Shown: positions 42,471-54,890, counted from the stretch's first letter. The stretch is 64,000 nt of DNA from Paralithodes platypus (GCA_032716605.1 CM064509.1:35621618-35685617); one strand, 5' to 3'. Translations and numbers: made by a program. Notes: generated from the letters alone by a model not told the origin.

Positions 42471-44700
42471 GGAACTAGTGTTTACTGAAAATTATGATGT
42501 GATTGGTATAACAGAATCTTAGAGTACAGTAAATAGAGACAGTAGATAGAGACTTTTTAGCAGAGTATTCACTTCCCGGTTATGTTATGTTTGAGAAAAG
42601 CCGAATAAATAAAAATGGAGGTGGCGTTTTATTTTATATCAAAGAAAGTCTTAAAGAACGTCGACACATCTTTTGTGCTAATAAAGAATAATAAAGATAC
42701 AAAAATAATACTTGCATTAATATACAGACCTCCAGCTCAATCAGTGCAAACTGACCGAGAAATTTATGAACAAATTGCAGATGTAAGTAACTCACAAGAT
42801 ACCATATTTTTTGGCGACTTTAATTTACCTGTGACCAAGTGGGGCGATACTCTTACTTCACACTCCGGACATGACTTGTATACGAACTTGCAAGAGAGTT
42901 CGCTTTATCAATTTGTTCGAACACCGACCCGTGGAAATAACGTTCTTGACATTGTACTTGCAACAAAAGAGGAATTAATAGAGAATTTGAATGTTGGTGA
43001 TGAATTCAGTAACAGAGACCATCGTACGATAACTTTCACTTTAAACTTTACTAGTAACGAACCAAATAGTAGCATCGAAAAAGTCCCTAATTTCAAGAAA
43101 GCAAACTTTCATAAACTTAGAGATATGTTTAAAGAAACTGACTGGAGCTTTTTAATTAACAATAACGACATAAATACATCTTGGAAGTTATTCGAAACCA
43201 CTTACCTAAAAGCAGTGCAAGACTGTATACCATCGAAAATACGGCGTCCAGACCATAATAATAAGCCCAAATGGTGGAATAAATATATTTCAAACTGCCT
43301 GCTTGCTAAAAAATTTGCTAATGATAGATTAAAATCCTCACAAAATGACGAAGAACGGGTGAAATTTGTAGAGCTACGACGCAAAGCCAAAAAGTTAATT
43401 AAGCAAAGTAAAAAGACCCTAGAGGTTTTCGTAAAAAACGTTCCTGTTTAACAAACCTCTTAGACTTAAACGTATAGTGATAGTTTTAGCTTTTATATCA
43501 GTTGGTTTCACCCATAATAATTGTTTATTTTATTTACACCCAGAATAATTGTTTATTTTATTTTATGTTTTTATTATGCATATTCGCATTTCGTCGTATC
43601 TTGCACAAATCTTGCATCATTTTGTGTTTCCACGATATCCTCAACCTCTACGAAGAGAGTAAAGCTGTAGATATTATATACCTTGATTTTCAAAAGGCCT
43701 TTGACAAAGTTCCCCACAAACGTTTACTGCTAAAACTAAAAGCGCATGGAATACAAGACGGTGTGTTGAAATGGATAGAAAATTGGCTCAGCGACAGAAA
43801 GCAAAGAGTAGTCATAAACGGTAAGGCATCTAAATGGACCAATGTAAGTAGCGGGGTACCCCAGGGATCGGTACTAGGACCAATTATCTTTCTAATTTAC
43901 ATCACCGACATAGATGAGGGTCTCACCTGTACAATCTCAAAATTTGCTGACGATACAAAAATTGCAAATAGCGTACTCTCAAAAGATCAAGTTGACGATA
44001 TGCAACACAATCTAGATAAATTGTCACATTGGGCCCAAATTTGGCAAATGAGTTTCAATGCGGATAAATGTAAAGATATCGGATACCTAAATGAGAAAGC
44101 AAACTATTCGATGAATGGCACTCAGCTTAAGAATGTAAACAGAGAAACCGATCTGGTTTCACTATCGAGTAACCTAAAACCAAGTCAACAATGTTCAGAA
44201 GTTGTTAAGAAGGCAAACAAAATAATTGTCTTTATAGGCAGATCATTTGAGCATAAATCCAAAGACGTAATTTACAATTCCTTAGTCCGCCCTCTTCTGG
44301 AATACTGCGTTCAATGCTGGTATTACCAAAAAGACATAAACATACTAGAACGAGTTCAACGTAGAGTTCCCAAAATGATACCTATCCAAACAAACCATAC
44401 GAAGAGCGTCTTAGAGAATTAAATCTATTTCCTTTAACCCAGCGCAGATTAAGAGGTGACTTAATTCAAGTGTTCAAAACTGGAAATCAACTATGATTGC
44501 CTCTATCAAAAAATCGTACTGTGAGTACGGAATACTTAAAAACCAGCCAGTGGTCGCCGGCACCACTCGCCAGTAAAATGGACAAAAAATACAATTCTTC
44601 CTAGCAATAAATGCCTACAGTGGCCGATAGAGGCGCTGAACGCAAGGTTTACAGCAGCTCATTGCTGCTGATTATGGGAAAGACGTTAGCTACAAAATCT
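42471..44700 (+). pseudogene. CR1/jockey-like LINE, interrupted by a family-A fragment
   Basis: The endonuclease begins near 42471 (ENYDVIGITES; broken), then in frame 42615-43451 IILALIYRPPAQSVQ, DTIFFGDFNLPVTKWGD, NNVLDIVLATKEELIE and the SDH-type motif altered to NRDH. After 43451 a family-A fragment (43463-43620) replaces the linker. RT resumes at about 43630: VDIIYLDFQKAFDKVPHKRL, SSGVPQGSVLGPIIFLIYIT, the catalytic FADDTK (43943-43960), WQMSFNADKCK and VRPLLEYCVQCWY. In the next frame comes a C-terminal RLRELNLFPLTQRRLRGDLI. The 3' UTR, about 44478-44660, is shared with 29461-29755. No poly(A) or microsatellite tail is obvious. Confidence 0.88.
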
Positions 44701-46234
44701 TTGACTCGGAGAGAGAGAGACAAGACACAACATCTTCTTTTCTCTCCTAAATTTTTGTGGGTGAAAGATGTCGTGGAAAAATAATTGACAACTCGATTTC
44801 TTTATAATACTTATATTTAGATAGTGTTCCCCGAGAATTTAACTCCGGACAGATTGATCCACTCAGCGTCCCTATATTTTTTCCAGATTGGCACTAAAGC
44901 TAAATTGTTGGGGGTGACACTCTCTAACATTTCTCGATGTAGGCCTTCGTGGCGATCGGATAGATTTCTATTCGAGAGGCCTCCCAACGAGGACTCTAAT
45001 TAACCCACAAAACATATTCCGCTATTAAAAAACGAGACTTCGCTGTGATGTGAAAAAGTGTTAACAATATTTTTTTCCAGAGAGGTAAATATTTCGGAGA
45101 ACCACTCTCCAATTTTTCTCGATGTGGTACCCTGTCTCGTTTCATAACACAGAATACTGCATCGTCTGTGGATTTTCCTATAAATAAGTACATCTATGTG
45201 GAAAGTTACAAAAACAAGGACTCGCGTAGTACAATTTTATTATTCTTATTAGGCAACATGTACAAATAATTAATTGATTTTGGGTCGAATATGGTCGGAG
45301 GCACATTTTGCTAGTTGGTCCACATGTCAAAGGGTTATTTCACTCAAATTCCAACCTTACCTCAAATATCCCTGCAAGACCATTTGCTCTCTAAAGGGAT
45401 AATATATAGTTCTATATTTTTTTTATTTTAATAAAAACAAATGAGAGTTGTCTGTCGAGGTGTTTCTGAATATTTTCTAGAATGCCGAGGGTCATTGGAG
45501 GACCCTCGAATCGAAATGTATCAGATTGCCACGAAAGCGACGTCGAGAAATATTCGAGAGTATCTCTCCGAAAAATTTACCTCTTATGAAAAATTTGAAC
45601 AATATTAGTTTCCTGTTGAGAAAAATCTGAACAATATTTTTTCGAGAGAGGTGAATTTTGGGGGATTAACCTCTTATGAAATATTTGAACAATAATTTTT
45701 TTTCCATGTCTGAAAAATTTGAATGTGAAAAATTTGAACAATATTGTTCTGTTAGAGAGGTGATTTTTTTTTTGTGGGGGGGGGAGGGGGGGAGAGACAC
45801 TCACGAACATTTCTCGATGTCAGCCTTCGTGGGGATCGGATAGATTTCTATTTGAGAGGCCTCCTAACAACCCTCGGCAGAAGACTCCAAATTTAACCCT
45901 AAAATTATTCCACTATTAAAAAAAAGAGACTTTGCTGTGGTGTGAAATATTTTAACAATATTTTTTTAGAGTGAAATACTGGACTGTCTGTGTTTTTTCC
46001 TATAAATAAATACATCTATGTGGAAAGTTACACAAACAAGAAATATAGATATAGAGTAGTACAATTTAATTTTTAATTTTATTCTTCTTCTTTGGCAAAA
46101 ATGTACAAATAATTAATTAAAATAGGGTCGGAGAGGTGAGACAATTTTGCCAACCTTACTTCAAACATCCCTTTAAGGCCATTTACCCCATTAAATACTA
46201 ATATTTGTGTTTGGTTAGCCATGTCCCAATACCA
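44701..46234. repeat. Degenerate dispersed repeats related to family B
   Basis: Phrases like CTCTCC(A)ATTTCTCGATG, TATTCCGCTATTAAAAAA, GAGACTTCGC and TGAAAAATTTGAACAATATT recur at 44900-45130, 45440-45760 and 45800-45990. The block around 45230-45400 recurs at 46060-46200 and 37710-37830 (TGTACAAATAATTAATT, GGTCGGAG). A poly-T/poly-G patch lies at 45762-45792. No gene. Confidence 0.65.
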
Positions 46235-46720
46235 AATTTAATCGTTTTGTTTATTTTTGTTCTCCTCCAGACTTGATTTGTACTGTCGTTGTATTTCAGT
46301 CGTTTTGAATCTTCCATAAATCGAGTTCTTGCTTTCTAGGTAGAGTTTCATTACATTCCAATCAATTTCCCGTCTCCCTATACCTTTTCGGGGGAATTTA
46401 CCCATTAAATGCTTCACATCCTCATATATAGTTGGAATCGTTTGAATTGGCAATGATGGCATTTTGAAAATGTTGACCATGATTTATCAATTTTGAAGTC
46501 TTCTTGACGATGGAAATTGTCGATGCTTCTCTGATCGACCCCTCCAGGGCTGCTTGGTTCATCTGCATCTGTGATCCTGCACTTTCTATGATGGTTGGTG
46601 TAACTGGCGAAAAAGGCCCTTGCTCATCCATAAGAGTCGTTGCCTCACTAATCGACCCCTGGAGAACCGCAGACCTTGATCCACAGACCGAAACTGACAA
46701 GGTTGATTCATACCTGAAGA
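46235..46720 (-). pseudogene. Exons related to the Crypton-like gene's 3' part
   Basis: Minus strand 46700-46422 reads VCGSRSAVLQGSISEATTLM and later QAALEGSIREASTISIVKKT. This clearly matches CGSRSAVLHGSVSEVTTL at 38126-38180 of the plus-strand gene. The neighbouring frame 46480-46238 (IPTIYEDVKHLMGKFPRKGI; GRREIDWNVMKLYLESK) ends in TAA at 46238 and may be the last coding part. CGSRSAVL-type units appear twice, as an internal duplication. It therefore looks like the end of a second, oppositely oriented copy. Confidence 0.55.
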
Positions 46721-46811
46721 GTAAAAAACAATATATATATATACATACTGTATATATACAGTATATATAAAGTTGCTCAGTATATGTTATAATAGTAATT
46801 ATTATTATTAG

Positions 46812-47280
46812 GGGTTCGTCCCCTACGGGGAACCCCTATTGTAATCATTAAACCTGGGATTTCATCCAAATTCTTCTTACGCGCCGGTTTCGGCGCAATA
46901 ACTCCAGAACCACTTATTGGATCAGGATCAAACTTTCACAAGAGGTGCGTTTTTATATTGGGCAACTTTTGATATGCTAAACATCTGGCATGGCGGCCAA
47001 ACAGGTCCGTGGCAGCCGATTTCCCGAAAAACTTGACGCCGGAGTGGATCAATCTCCCACTCACAGGAAACGAATGGGCTTTGGCATACGCACTCCCCTA
47101 CTAATGCTCCGCAAATTTTATAGAGAAGGTTTTGCTTTTGCACGTGGTTTTTTTTCCGGCAATCTTGAAAAAACCTCGAATTCCACTTAAAATTCCACAT
47201 CTTGAAAACTACGCCGATGATCAAAGCCATGCTTGTGTAGTTGGGTGAGGCTCGCGATTCCGAACGTTTTGATACCAAAA
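46812..47280 (+). repeat. Hairpin-headed repeat-like sequence
   Basis: Starts with AGGGGTTCGTCCCCTACGGG-GAACCCCT, in which GGGGTTC pairs with GAACCCC. CGCCGGTTTCGGCG is a second small hairpin at 46882. The rest is unstructured single-copy-like sequence. Minus-strand frames here lack any recognisable domain. Confidence 0.4.
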
Positions 47281-47717
47281 AAATATAAATGGGTGGAATA
47301 GTTTGGCCGCAGCATTGAAAACTGTCTATTCTTAAATTACTTTAAAACCGAATTCGCTACCCACACAAAGTTTACCGTCTGCAGTCTATAAGGCTTCCAC
47401 GCATCCCCCAGTTTTGCTTAATAACATAATCTCTTTATTATTCAGATCTATAATTTTTTTTTTATTTAACTCTCTCAAAACAGTTCGAGTCCCTACGAAT
47501 TCCAGCAATTATTTAGCCAACCTACCTATACATACCTACCCTACCAAATAATAATGATAAATTCAAATTTATTTTTGGTGAATGACAGAGTATTGGCTAA
47601 GGTTTTTAACAATTCCTCCCTTTTTCAAATGCTTAGTTTAATAACTTTGATATGGACCTTTAAAGTTTTGGCAATTGCCCGTGTGACTCGTATTTTAACC
47701 CTCCTAAAGTGTTACCA
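47281..47717. other. Non-coding
   Basis: No gene or repeat recognised. Confidence 0.4.
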
Positions 47718-48300
47718 CGAAATATCGCTAGATCCTTTCTCAAAAGTCGCTAGCATGTTGCTACATAGCCAAACAATGTTAGGATAATGCTGCAATTTCT
47801 AAAGAGTTTTGGTTTGTTTGTTTTGCAAATTTACAATGTAGTATGACTAGAATGTCTGAAATTTTCAAATTATCCCTAGTAAATGTCTCTAGATATAAAA
47901 GAAATGGCTGCTAGATTGAAGTAAATAGCTCTACATTTAGCGGTAATATGTAGCTTTACAACTGGCAACATTGCAACCACCACCTCCCTCCCACCCTCCC
48001 AGTATGTCTCCACAAAATACCGCTAGATCCTTTCTCAAAAGTCGCTAGCATGTTGCTACATAGTCAAACAATGTTAGAATAATGCTGCAATTTCTAAAGA
48101 GTGTTGGTTTGTTTGTTTTGCAAATTTTACAATGTAATATGACTAGAATGTCTGAAATTTTTAAATTATCCCTAGTAAATCTCTCTAGATATGAAAAAAT
48201 GGCTGCTAAATTGAAGTAAATAGCTCTACATCTAGCGGTAATATGTAGCAACATAACTGGCAACACTGCCTAGCCCTTCCTTCCTACCTCCCACCTCCCT
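47718..48300 (+). repeat. Tandem duplication, unit about 297 bp
   Basis: GCTAGATCCTTTCTCAAAAG through TGTAGC(T/A)... repeats with offset about 297: copies about 47728-48020 and 48025-48300, with roughly a dozen differences by eye. Confidence 0.88.
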
Positions 48301-49385
48301 CATATCTAGCAAATGTATCCACAACCAGTCTAGTGAACTTTCGGTATTTAGTTTATTCAGCTTAATACTATTTATCCACATAAAATAGAAACCTATCACG
48401 ATTGTTGTCTAATACAACCATAGACAATGCTATTACATATTATTTGAACATGATGTCGAATTTAGCAGTTGCTGTTTACCTTGAACAGTAATGACAGAAC
48501 CGAAAGCTTCTCTTGCCGTGTAGTACTCAAAGAAAGCAGGGTTACCCATACCGAACTGTTACCAAGTCAGAGATTCAGAGGTAACTTTCACAATGCATTA
48601 TAACCCTAGACAGACACCAATATACCACTAAATCAGACAAATATCACTACAAAAAAGATAGGAAAATATTATATTAATGTCCTAAGTATTTGAAAATATG
48701 CAAATGAGTTAAATCTATTATGATATAATGATAATGGGATTGATTAGTATCTGGCAACAGTGTTGCAATATAATTTTCTGAATTTATGCGAACTTCGGAG
48801 TATTTATCCCATTAATATACACATCTATCACTATTTAAATTTAATACAACCATACACAGTGCTATTACATATTATTTGAACATAATATAGGATGGTCTTT
48901 CCTTTAAACCATTTTCTATATCTATTCACGAAAAATATAGGCCTAGCCTAGGCAGCGCTACCGGTAGGTACGAATTTATCAGTTCGAATTTTGATTGAGA
49001 GTGGGATTAGGCCTAGGCCTAGCCTAGGGCTTAACATGGGATACTGTTTGGGGGTTGGGAATAGACTGAGGCTGCTTTAGGCCTAATTAGGTAAAAATAG
49101 TCAAATCGAGACAATTGCACAGCCAACATAGCCTAGGCCTATTAAGCAAATATTTTACCAATCTACAATAGGCCTAGTCTATTCGCTGTATGTAGGCAAG
49201 AAATCATGACCTAGGCTATAACCTCTGTAACTAAAAACACAACTAGGCCTAGAGTGATCAAGCTAATATGTCTACCATTTGGGAAGAGTCAGTCAAGGAA
49301 TAGCCTAGATGTGGAAATTTGCAGCCAATTTGCTCTAGCCCTATTTGAGATACAGAGGTTAGAGGTCATTGTTGACATATGACAT
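48301..49385. other. Non-coding, TAGGCCTA-rich from 48940
   Basis: No gene. From about 48940 the palindromic words TAGGCCTA and GCCTAGGC appear every few tens of bases (49005-49260 especially). Confidence 0.6.
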
Positions 49386-49825
49386 ATTGTCATCATCTTA
49401 TATATTGCCAGCAGGGGGCAAGTAACCGAAAAAAATCGCCGTCAAAATAGACGCGAACATAACGACAGCGATCGACACATGTAAACATGGCGGTGGCGGG
49501 GGAGGTGTCGGACGTTTGCAATAAAGTTCCTGTCTATTTTGAATGCCATTGGATACAATAATATGTTGAGGGGGGCTTTGCCCCCCCTCCCCCCATGACA
49601 TATTTTCACCATCATATATATTGCCAGCAGGGCAAATAACCGAAAAAATTGCCGTCAAAATAGACACCTTTATGAATAGGTTAGCCTTTAGGCTAGGGCC
49701 TAGGCCTATCGGCAAGAGTTGCGTTGTATAGGCTATCCTAGTGTTTACTAATTTATAGGCTACCCCTTTGAAAGGACATTAGCCGGGTAGGATGTAGTTA
49801 CCGGGTGTATCGCCAGCCTTGTTTA

Positions 49826-49845
49826 CACTACGCGTACGCGTAGTG
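49826..49845. repeat. Perfect 20-bp palindrome
   Basis: CACTACGCGTACGCGTAGTG is its own reverse complement. A similar CTCCGCGTAGTG stub occurs at 57064. Confidence 0.9.
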
Positions 49846-50147
49846 GCGTTGGACGCTTGCCATCCTTTTCCTGTCTATTTAGACTGCCTTTGGATACAAT
49901 AATATGTTGAGGTTGGGCTTTGCCCCCCTTCACCCACCCATGACATATTGTCATCATATTATATATTTCCAGCAGGGGGCAAATAACCAAAATAAATCTC
50001 CGTCAAAATAGACACGAACTTAACAACGCCGATCGACAAATGTAAACATGACGGAGGCGGCGGATGTCTGCAATCATGTTCCCGTCTATTTTGAATGCCA
50101 ATGGATACAATAATATGTTGAGGGTGCCAGCAGGGGGCAAAATAGAC

Positions 50148-50440
50148 AAATACACCAAAAATTGGGTGTGGGGGCGACAGCCCCCACCCATAATAGCCTA
50201 CTATGATAGGTTAGGTAAGGTTGTTAGGTTAGGCTAGGCTAATGTCCTTTCAAAGGGGTATAGGCCTAGTAAACACTAGGATAGCCTATACCCGGTCAAA
50301 GGTAAGTCCTGCTGTAGTCTCCTTGAATGCTACCTTAAATTGTAATATTAGACTAGGTCTAGCCTATAGATAAAATAGCTTAGCCTATTCATTTATTGTA
50401 GCCTATAATATAGGCCTAGCCGGGCAGAATGTAGAGTTCG
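50148..50440 (+). repeat. About 290-bp direct repeat, copy 1
   Basis: AAATACACCAAAAAT(T/C)GG through ATGTAGAGTT recurs with few differences at 55366-55655. Confidence 0.9.
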
Positions 50441-50773
50441 GGCGTACCACCACCAATGTTTACACTACACAGAGCGGCGACGAAAGCTTGCCATCATGTT
50501 CCCGTCCATTTTGAATGACGTTGGATACAATAATATGTTGAGGGGGGCAAACACCCCCTTGACATATTGTCATCATCATATAATTTGCCAGCAGGGAGCA
50601 AATAGGCCTAACCAAACTGCGGCTATCGACCATGTAAACATGACGGCGGCGGCGGCGGTGGACGCTTACGATCATGTTCCCGTCTATTTTGACTGCCATT
50701 GGATACAATAATATGTTGAGGGAAGGGCTTTGCGGCAATTTTGTTGGTTGTTTGCCCCCTACTGGCAATATAA

Positions 50774-50779
<6 letters not shown>

Positions 50780-50807
<28 letters not shown>

Positions 50808-51060
50808 TTTTTCTATATTCCAACTACTCCCTCTCGGGCATAGGCCTTTACACTCTACCGCTGAACACGGTGAGGCCCGTGAGGTCTTGTTCCAGTCTAG
50901 GGAGTGAGACATGCGAAGCACCTATTCACGGCCCGAACCCAACTCCATCTCTGAAGCTGCTTCGCCTCTGTGCTTCACAGTCTCATCCCCCACACTCGGA
51001 CCCTCACTCTCAGAACGCCACCTATTGAGCAATTAACTCACTAGGCATTGCCCCCCTGTA
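50780..51060 (-). mobile_element. Poly(A)-tailed retroposon 3' end, antisense
   Basis: A T run at 50790-50813 precedes TTCCAACTACTCCCTCTCGG GCATAGG (in two parts). Read on the minus strand this is a GC-rich sequence ending in GGGAGTAGTTGGAATATAG and poly(A). It is inserted inside a copy of the CAGCAGGGGGCAA family. Confidence 0.55.
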
Positions 51061-51094
51061 GCATATTTTGAATATGGGAATATTCATACAGTGC

Positions 51095-51285
51095 TATTTA
51101 ATCAGGGAACAATGAGGGTATTTTGTTTTGGCATTTCGGTGTGCTGTGGTAATGCACTGATACTAGGTACAGCACAAATTCCATCCCAATAATATCTTCC
51201 CATTGACATATTGGGATTCGAACCCGGGTCCATTGGATTACCAGTCCAGTGGCAAGACCACTCTGCCACACCTGATGATGATAAC
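51095..51285 (-). mobile_element. tRNA-derived SINE
   Basis: Minus strand: a tRNA-like head with A box TGGCAGAGTGGTC (51268-51256), an anticodon-like loop CTGGTAA (GGT, threonine-like; 51244-51238) and a perfect B box GGTTCGAATCC (51224-51214). It is followed by about 110 bases of unrelated body ending in CCTCATTGTTCCCTGATT. The acceptor stem does not pair fully and no tRNA 3' end follows, so it is a SINE and not a tRNA gene. Confidence 0.7.
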
Positions 51286-51399
51286 ATGTCATGGGGGGGG
51301 GGGGGGTGATGGGGGGCTTTCAACATATTATTGTATCCAATGGCATTCAAAATAGACGGGAACATTATCCCAAGCGTCCAACGCCGACACCGCCGCGGC

Positions 51400-52110
51400 T
51401 GCTGAAGAACAAGGAAGTTAGCAATAGGTTTCATTGTGAACTGGAGGAAATTAATAGAAATAAGGAAGCTAGGCCTAGCGATGTAAATAGTCAATGGAAT
51501 TTCCTTAATAATGACAATTATATGTATAGGTATAAAGTAAAAACTATATATTTTACATAATTTATTGCATATCTTACATATTTAAACAAATATATATTAA
51601 AAATAGTTTAACCACACCACTGACTTCCCCCAAAATACTCTAATAGGGCTGGCCTGAAGAATTAGATCAAGATGGACAACCAATCAAGACATGATAGGTA
51701 GGGAAGGGCAGGTGAACAAATCTAGGACGGTGAAGATACGCAGCCATTTCTCGCCATTTCACCAATTCAGTCGCACCACATGAGTTCCACAGCATAACTC
51801 TTATAGGGTAGAGCCGAAAGATGAGGCAAGAACTGCTACACTGCAGTACAGCACCAATTAAGAAGTGATCAAAAGCGAAGAATGAGAGATCAGGTCTATG
51901 GAAAAAATATATCGCACCGAAATGCACAAAAAATACACACACCGAGGGAAATCGAGTCAGCTCGACCGCATCAGCGACCGACACAAATCAGGTAACAAAT
52001 CAGCAAATCAGCTAATAACCTAGCCAGGCCAGGGTGGCATATGATATAGGCCGTCCGGAGGACAACCGAATGAGACAGAATAAGAACAGAAGGGGAAAAA
52101 CATAGAAAGG
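51400..52110. other. Non-coding
   Basis: AT-rich 51540-51620. A 105-codon minus frame at 51667-51984 has no recognisable features and is not called. Confidence 0.4.
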
Positions 52111-53059
52111 GGAATGAAAAACTTGTCATGACATCGTCATATTGCCAGCAGGGGGCAAAATAGACAAATACACCAAAAATCGGCTAATTGCAGTTTTGGT
52201 AAGAGTTGTAGTTGTGGGCATACCAAAATCTTTGTTTATATAGCCTATTCGCACGCTCGCAGTTAGGCCTACATTCGCTTCTAATTTAACTGCTGGGGTA
52301 AACTTGGTAAAGCCACCCTCAATCCGCCGGCCGGTAACAAAACAATTTACCCATCGCCTGGCCGTGGGATACAATAATGGGTTGAAGGGGCTTTATCCCC
52401 CTATGACTTATTGTCATCATCATATATATCACCAGCAGGGGCAAATAACCACAGTCAAATTGGACGCAAATGTAACTGCGAGCGTGCGACTACGTAAGTA
52501 AAGGGGACGATAGACCCGAGTTGTGTTAACAACTCTTAACGCATGTTTTCCTAATGTATTAGATTTTTTTATATTTATGACCTCAACAGTTGAAAGATGA
52601 CAATTTTATGGTTTATTTTAGGCTATACAAAAACATTTGCTTTGTACCGGTAACTTAGATACGGTACTAATATTTATGCTTATAATTGCAGTACGAGTGG
52701 GTTTTTTCTTTTTATATGTAGGCCTAGGCTAAACAAATGTTAGTTTTTGTTTTATAGGCTAAACTAGGCTGAATTTATGCTAATAAATATTAATTGGAGG
52801 GCGCAAATCTGTCAAGGAATAGCCTAGATGTGGAAATTTACAGCCAATTTGCTCTAGCCCTTTTTGAGATACAGAGGTTAGAGATCGTTGGATACAATAA
52901 TATGTTGAGGGGGTCAATCACCCCACATCACATATTGTCATCATCATATATATTGCCAGCAGGGGGCAAATAGCCTAGGCCTAGCCTAACTACAACAAAA
53001 ATCGCCGTCAAAATAGACGCGAACTTATATTAACTACGGCGATCGACCATTGCCCGCAC

Positions 53060-53590
53060 CGGCCGTACCCCGGTTATTGTTGACGTCCTGAGGAACCGTA
53101 TGACTTTGACGAGCTCTTCCCTCCGCAGTCTCCGCATCCCATGTATCATTGTACGGTACCTCTTCCCCTCCACATCCTACATCTGGTCGTCCTACATATG
53201 CCTCCTAAGCCTCGCCTCGTCCCGTCACTGAGCATTTGGATGGGCGTCCCTTTCTGGCTTCAAAGATGGATTCCTTCCGACAGCTCCTACTGGATTGTCT
53301 GGGGTTGGTTGATAATGGCACCTCGCTTCAAGACATTGCTCTGGCCCTAGGTACCGCGGTTTGTAGGTCTCTGGTTTGCCACCTGATGACCTGCTATTGG
53401 GTTGTTGCCTTTACACTGTTACGGTTCTACGAATGACCTAGAGTGAAAGTGACACGGTGGTGAATTTTAACCTTAACTATAAACTCATTTAAATTGTGAC
53501 ATAGGATCTCCGCGACTACGGTAGGGCCGGAGCGGGCGAGTATTCGCCTGAGGTTGCCCTTAACCCCCAAGACAAGACAAGACAAAATTC
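53060..53590 (+). mobile_element. Retroposon 3' end with (CAAGA)n tail
   Basis: The sequence from about 53060 ends in GGTTGCCCTTAACCCCCAAG followed by ACAAGACAAGACAA at 53570-53585. This is a 3' tail style of LINEs/SINEs. Short open stretches inside (53141-53436) have no named domain. Confidence 0.45.
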
Positions 53591-54890
53591 TAGTGCTGGT
53601 TTTACTCAGATTTTGTGAGTTTTAATTTAGCCTAGCCTAGGCCTAAGAGTTCCGAAGATTTGCAAAATGCACCCCATACTATAGTCATCCTCCTATGAAA
53701 TGAGGTGCAGTGTTGTCAAATATTCAAAGCTTTAACAACAAATGTTAGTTTTTCAGGCTATTAACAAATTAATTTTAGCTTTTATGACTATATTTATTAT
53801 ATTACAATTTTTAAAGGTTATGTGGTGTTAAGAAACATATCATTTTAAGGATATATAGAAGGAATTTATACAACATATGGCACGCTATTTAGAACATGCT
53901 GCCATTTTTCTGGGGACAGCTATAAATAGATTGAAGGAGTGGTAGGATATGCGACGTTGCCAAGTAATGTCAATGCGGTTCTGTTGGCTAAGCACGCACT
54001 CACACACACCCCTACAGATACACACACAAACACACACATACATACACATTCTCCAAAATGCAATATAGCACAATGTAATCCCATCAAAAGAGAGAGAGAG
54101 AGAGAGCTGGATGGCCTCAACTTTATTTTGAGGCCATTGGATGGCAACGCTTTAAATGGCCTCAAACTACGACAACAACATCACCCAGGTCAGACGGTCA
54201 CTAACCCTCATTCATAGCGCGACCACCATGGAAGCAAAAACTCGCAAAAGTTACTCTCATCTTCATAGCCAGGCAAGGGAGATGCTGTACAATGTAAATA
54301 GGTATATACAAATATAGCCTACCTAGTATTTCGTTTCTGTAACTTTTATACAAGAATACCAATAACCCTTCCAGACATAAAAACGTCTTTTACATTTATT
54401 TCAAGTTTCCCTTCTAAATGTGGTTTTCCTTGGTTTCCCGTTTTCTAAAAGGTTTGCTTTGGTAGAAATCTGGCACCACCGCACAGGGCGACCTTGACCT
54501 CCTTGGAGCTCATTTCAGTTGAGTTTGACTATAGCCTACCCATAGCCTAATAGGCCTAGTGATTCTTTTTTGGCAGACCACCCACAAATTTTCATATAGC
54601 CTAAGTTCTGGAATGCATGTTGGAATAGCCTTCCTATAAACTGTAGGCTAGGCTACTTCCATTTAATTTAAGTTTGATTCTTTGGCAAAATCTATTAGGC
54701 CTAGACCAGGGCAGGAAAGTAACATTTAAAATGACGTGTAAAAAGTCGCCCATAAACGGCGGTCCGCTATGTTATTGTAATTTGGGAGCTTATTTCGTCT
54801 GTTGATTGACTTTGTCCTTAATTGGGGATCCTATGAATTAGCACAGATGATGATGACTTACCGTACATCATAATACGTGACGGGCCGACG
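53591..54890. other. Non-coding with AC and AG microsatellites
   Basis: AC-rich run 53998-54050; (AG)n 54089-54107; a hairpin GGCCTCAA...TTGAGGCC at 54113-54135 and a further GGCCTCAAA at 54159. TAGGCCTA words occur. No gene. Confidence 0.6.

Larger units (their letters stand above)
49386..53060. repeat. Dispersed/tandem CAGCAGGGGGCAA repeat family, first cluster
   Basis: A recurring unit of about 180-230 bp contains GGATACAATAATATGTTGAG, a G6/C6 hairpin (GGGGGCTTTGCCCCC), CATATTGTCATCATCATATA, TTGCCAGCAGGGGGCAAATA, CGCCGTCAAAATAGACGCGA, ACATGTAAACATG and GGCGGCGG. Copies or parts lie at 49386-49680, 49865-50160, 50455-50770, 51290-51400 (reverse), 52110-52180, 52365-52500 and 52880-53055. 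The unit has inverted GTCAAAATAGAC/GTCTATTTTGA motifs. TAGGCCTA words fill the gaps. Confidence 0.85.

Noticed and set aside
46928..47278. 116-codon minus-strand frame
   Set aside because: No recognisable domain; it begins and ends within a likely repeat.
51205..51275. Functional tRNA-Thr gene
   Set aside because: The acceptor stem does not close, and the body continues into an unrelated SINE sequence with no terminator T-run.
51667..51984. 105-codon minus-strand frame
   Set aside because: It has no domain, codon or repeat support and sits in repeat-rich non-coding DNA.
53920..54217. Overlapping frames around 54 kb
   Set aside because: They are produced by AC/AG microsatellites and have no coding features.
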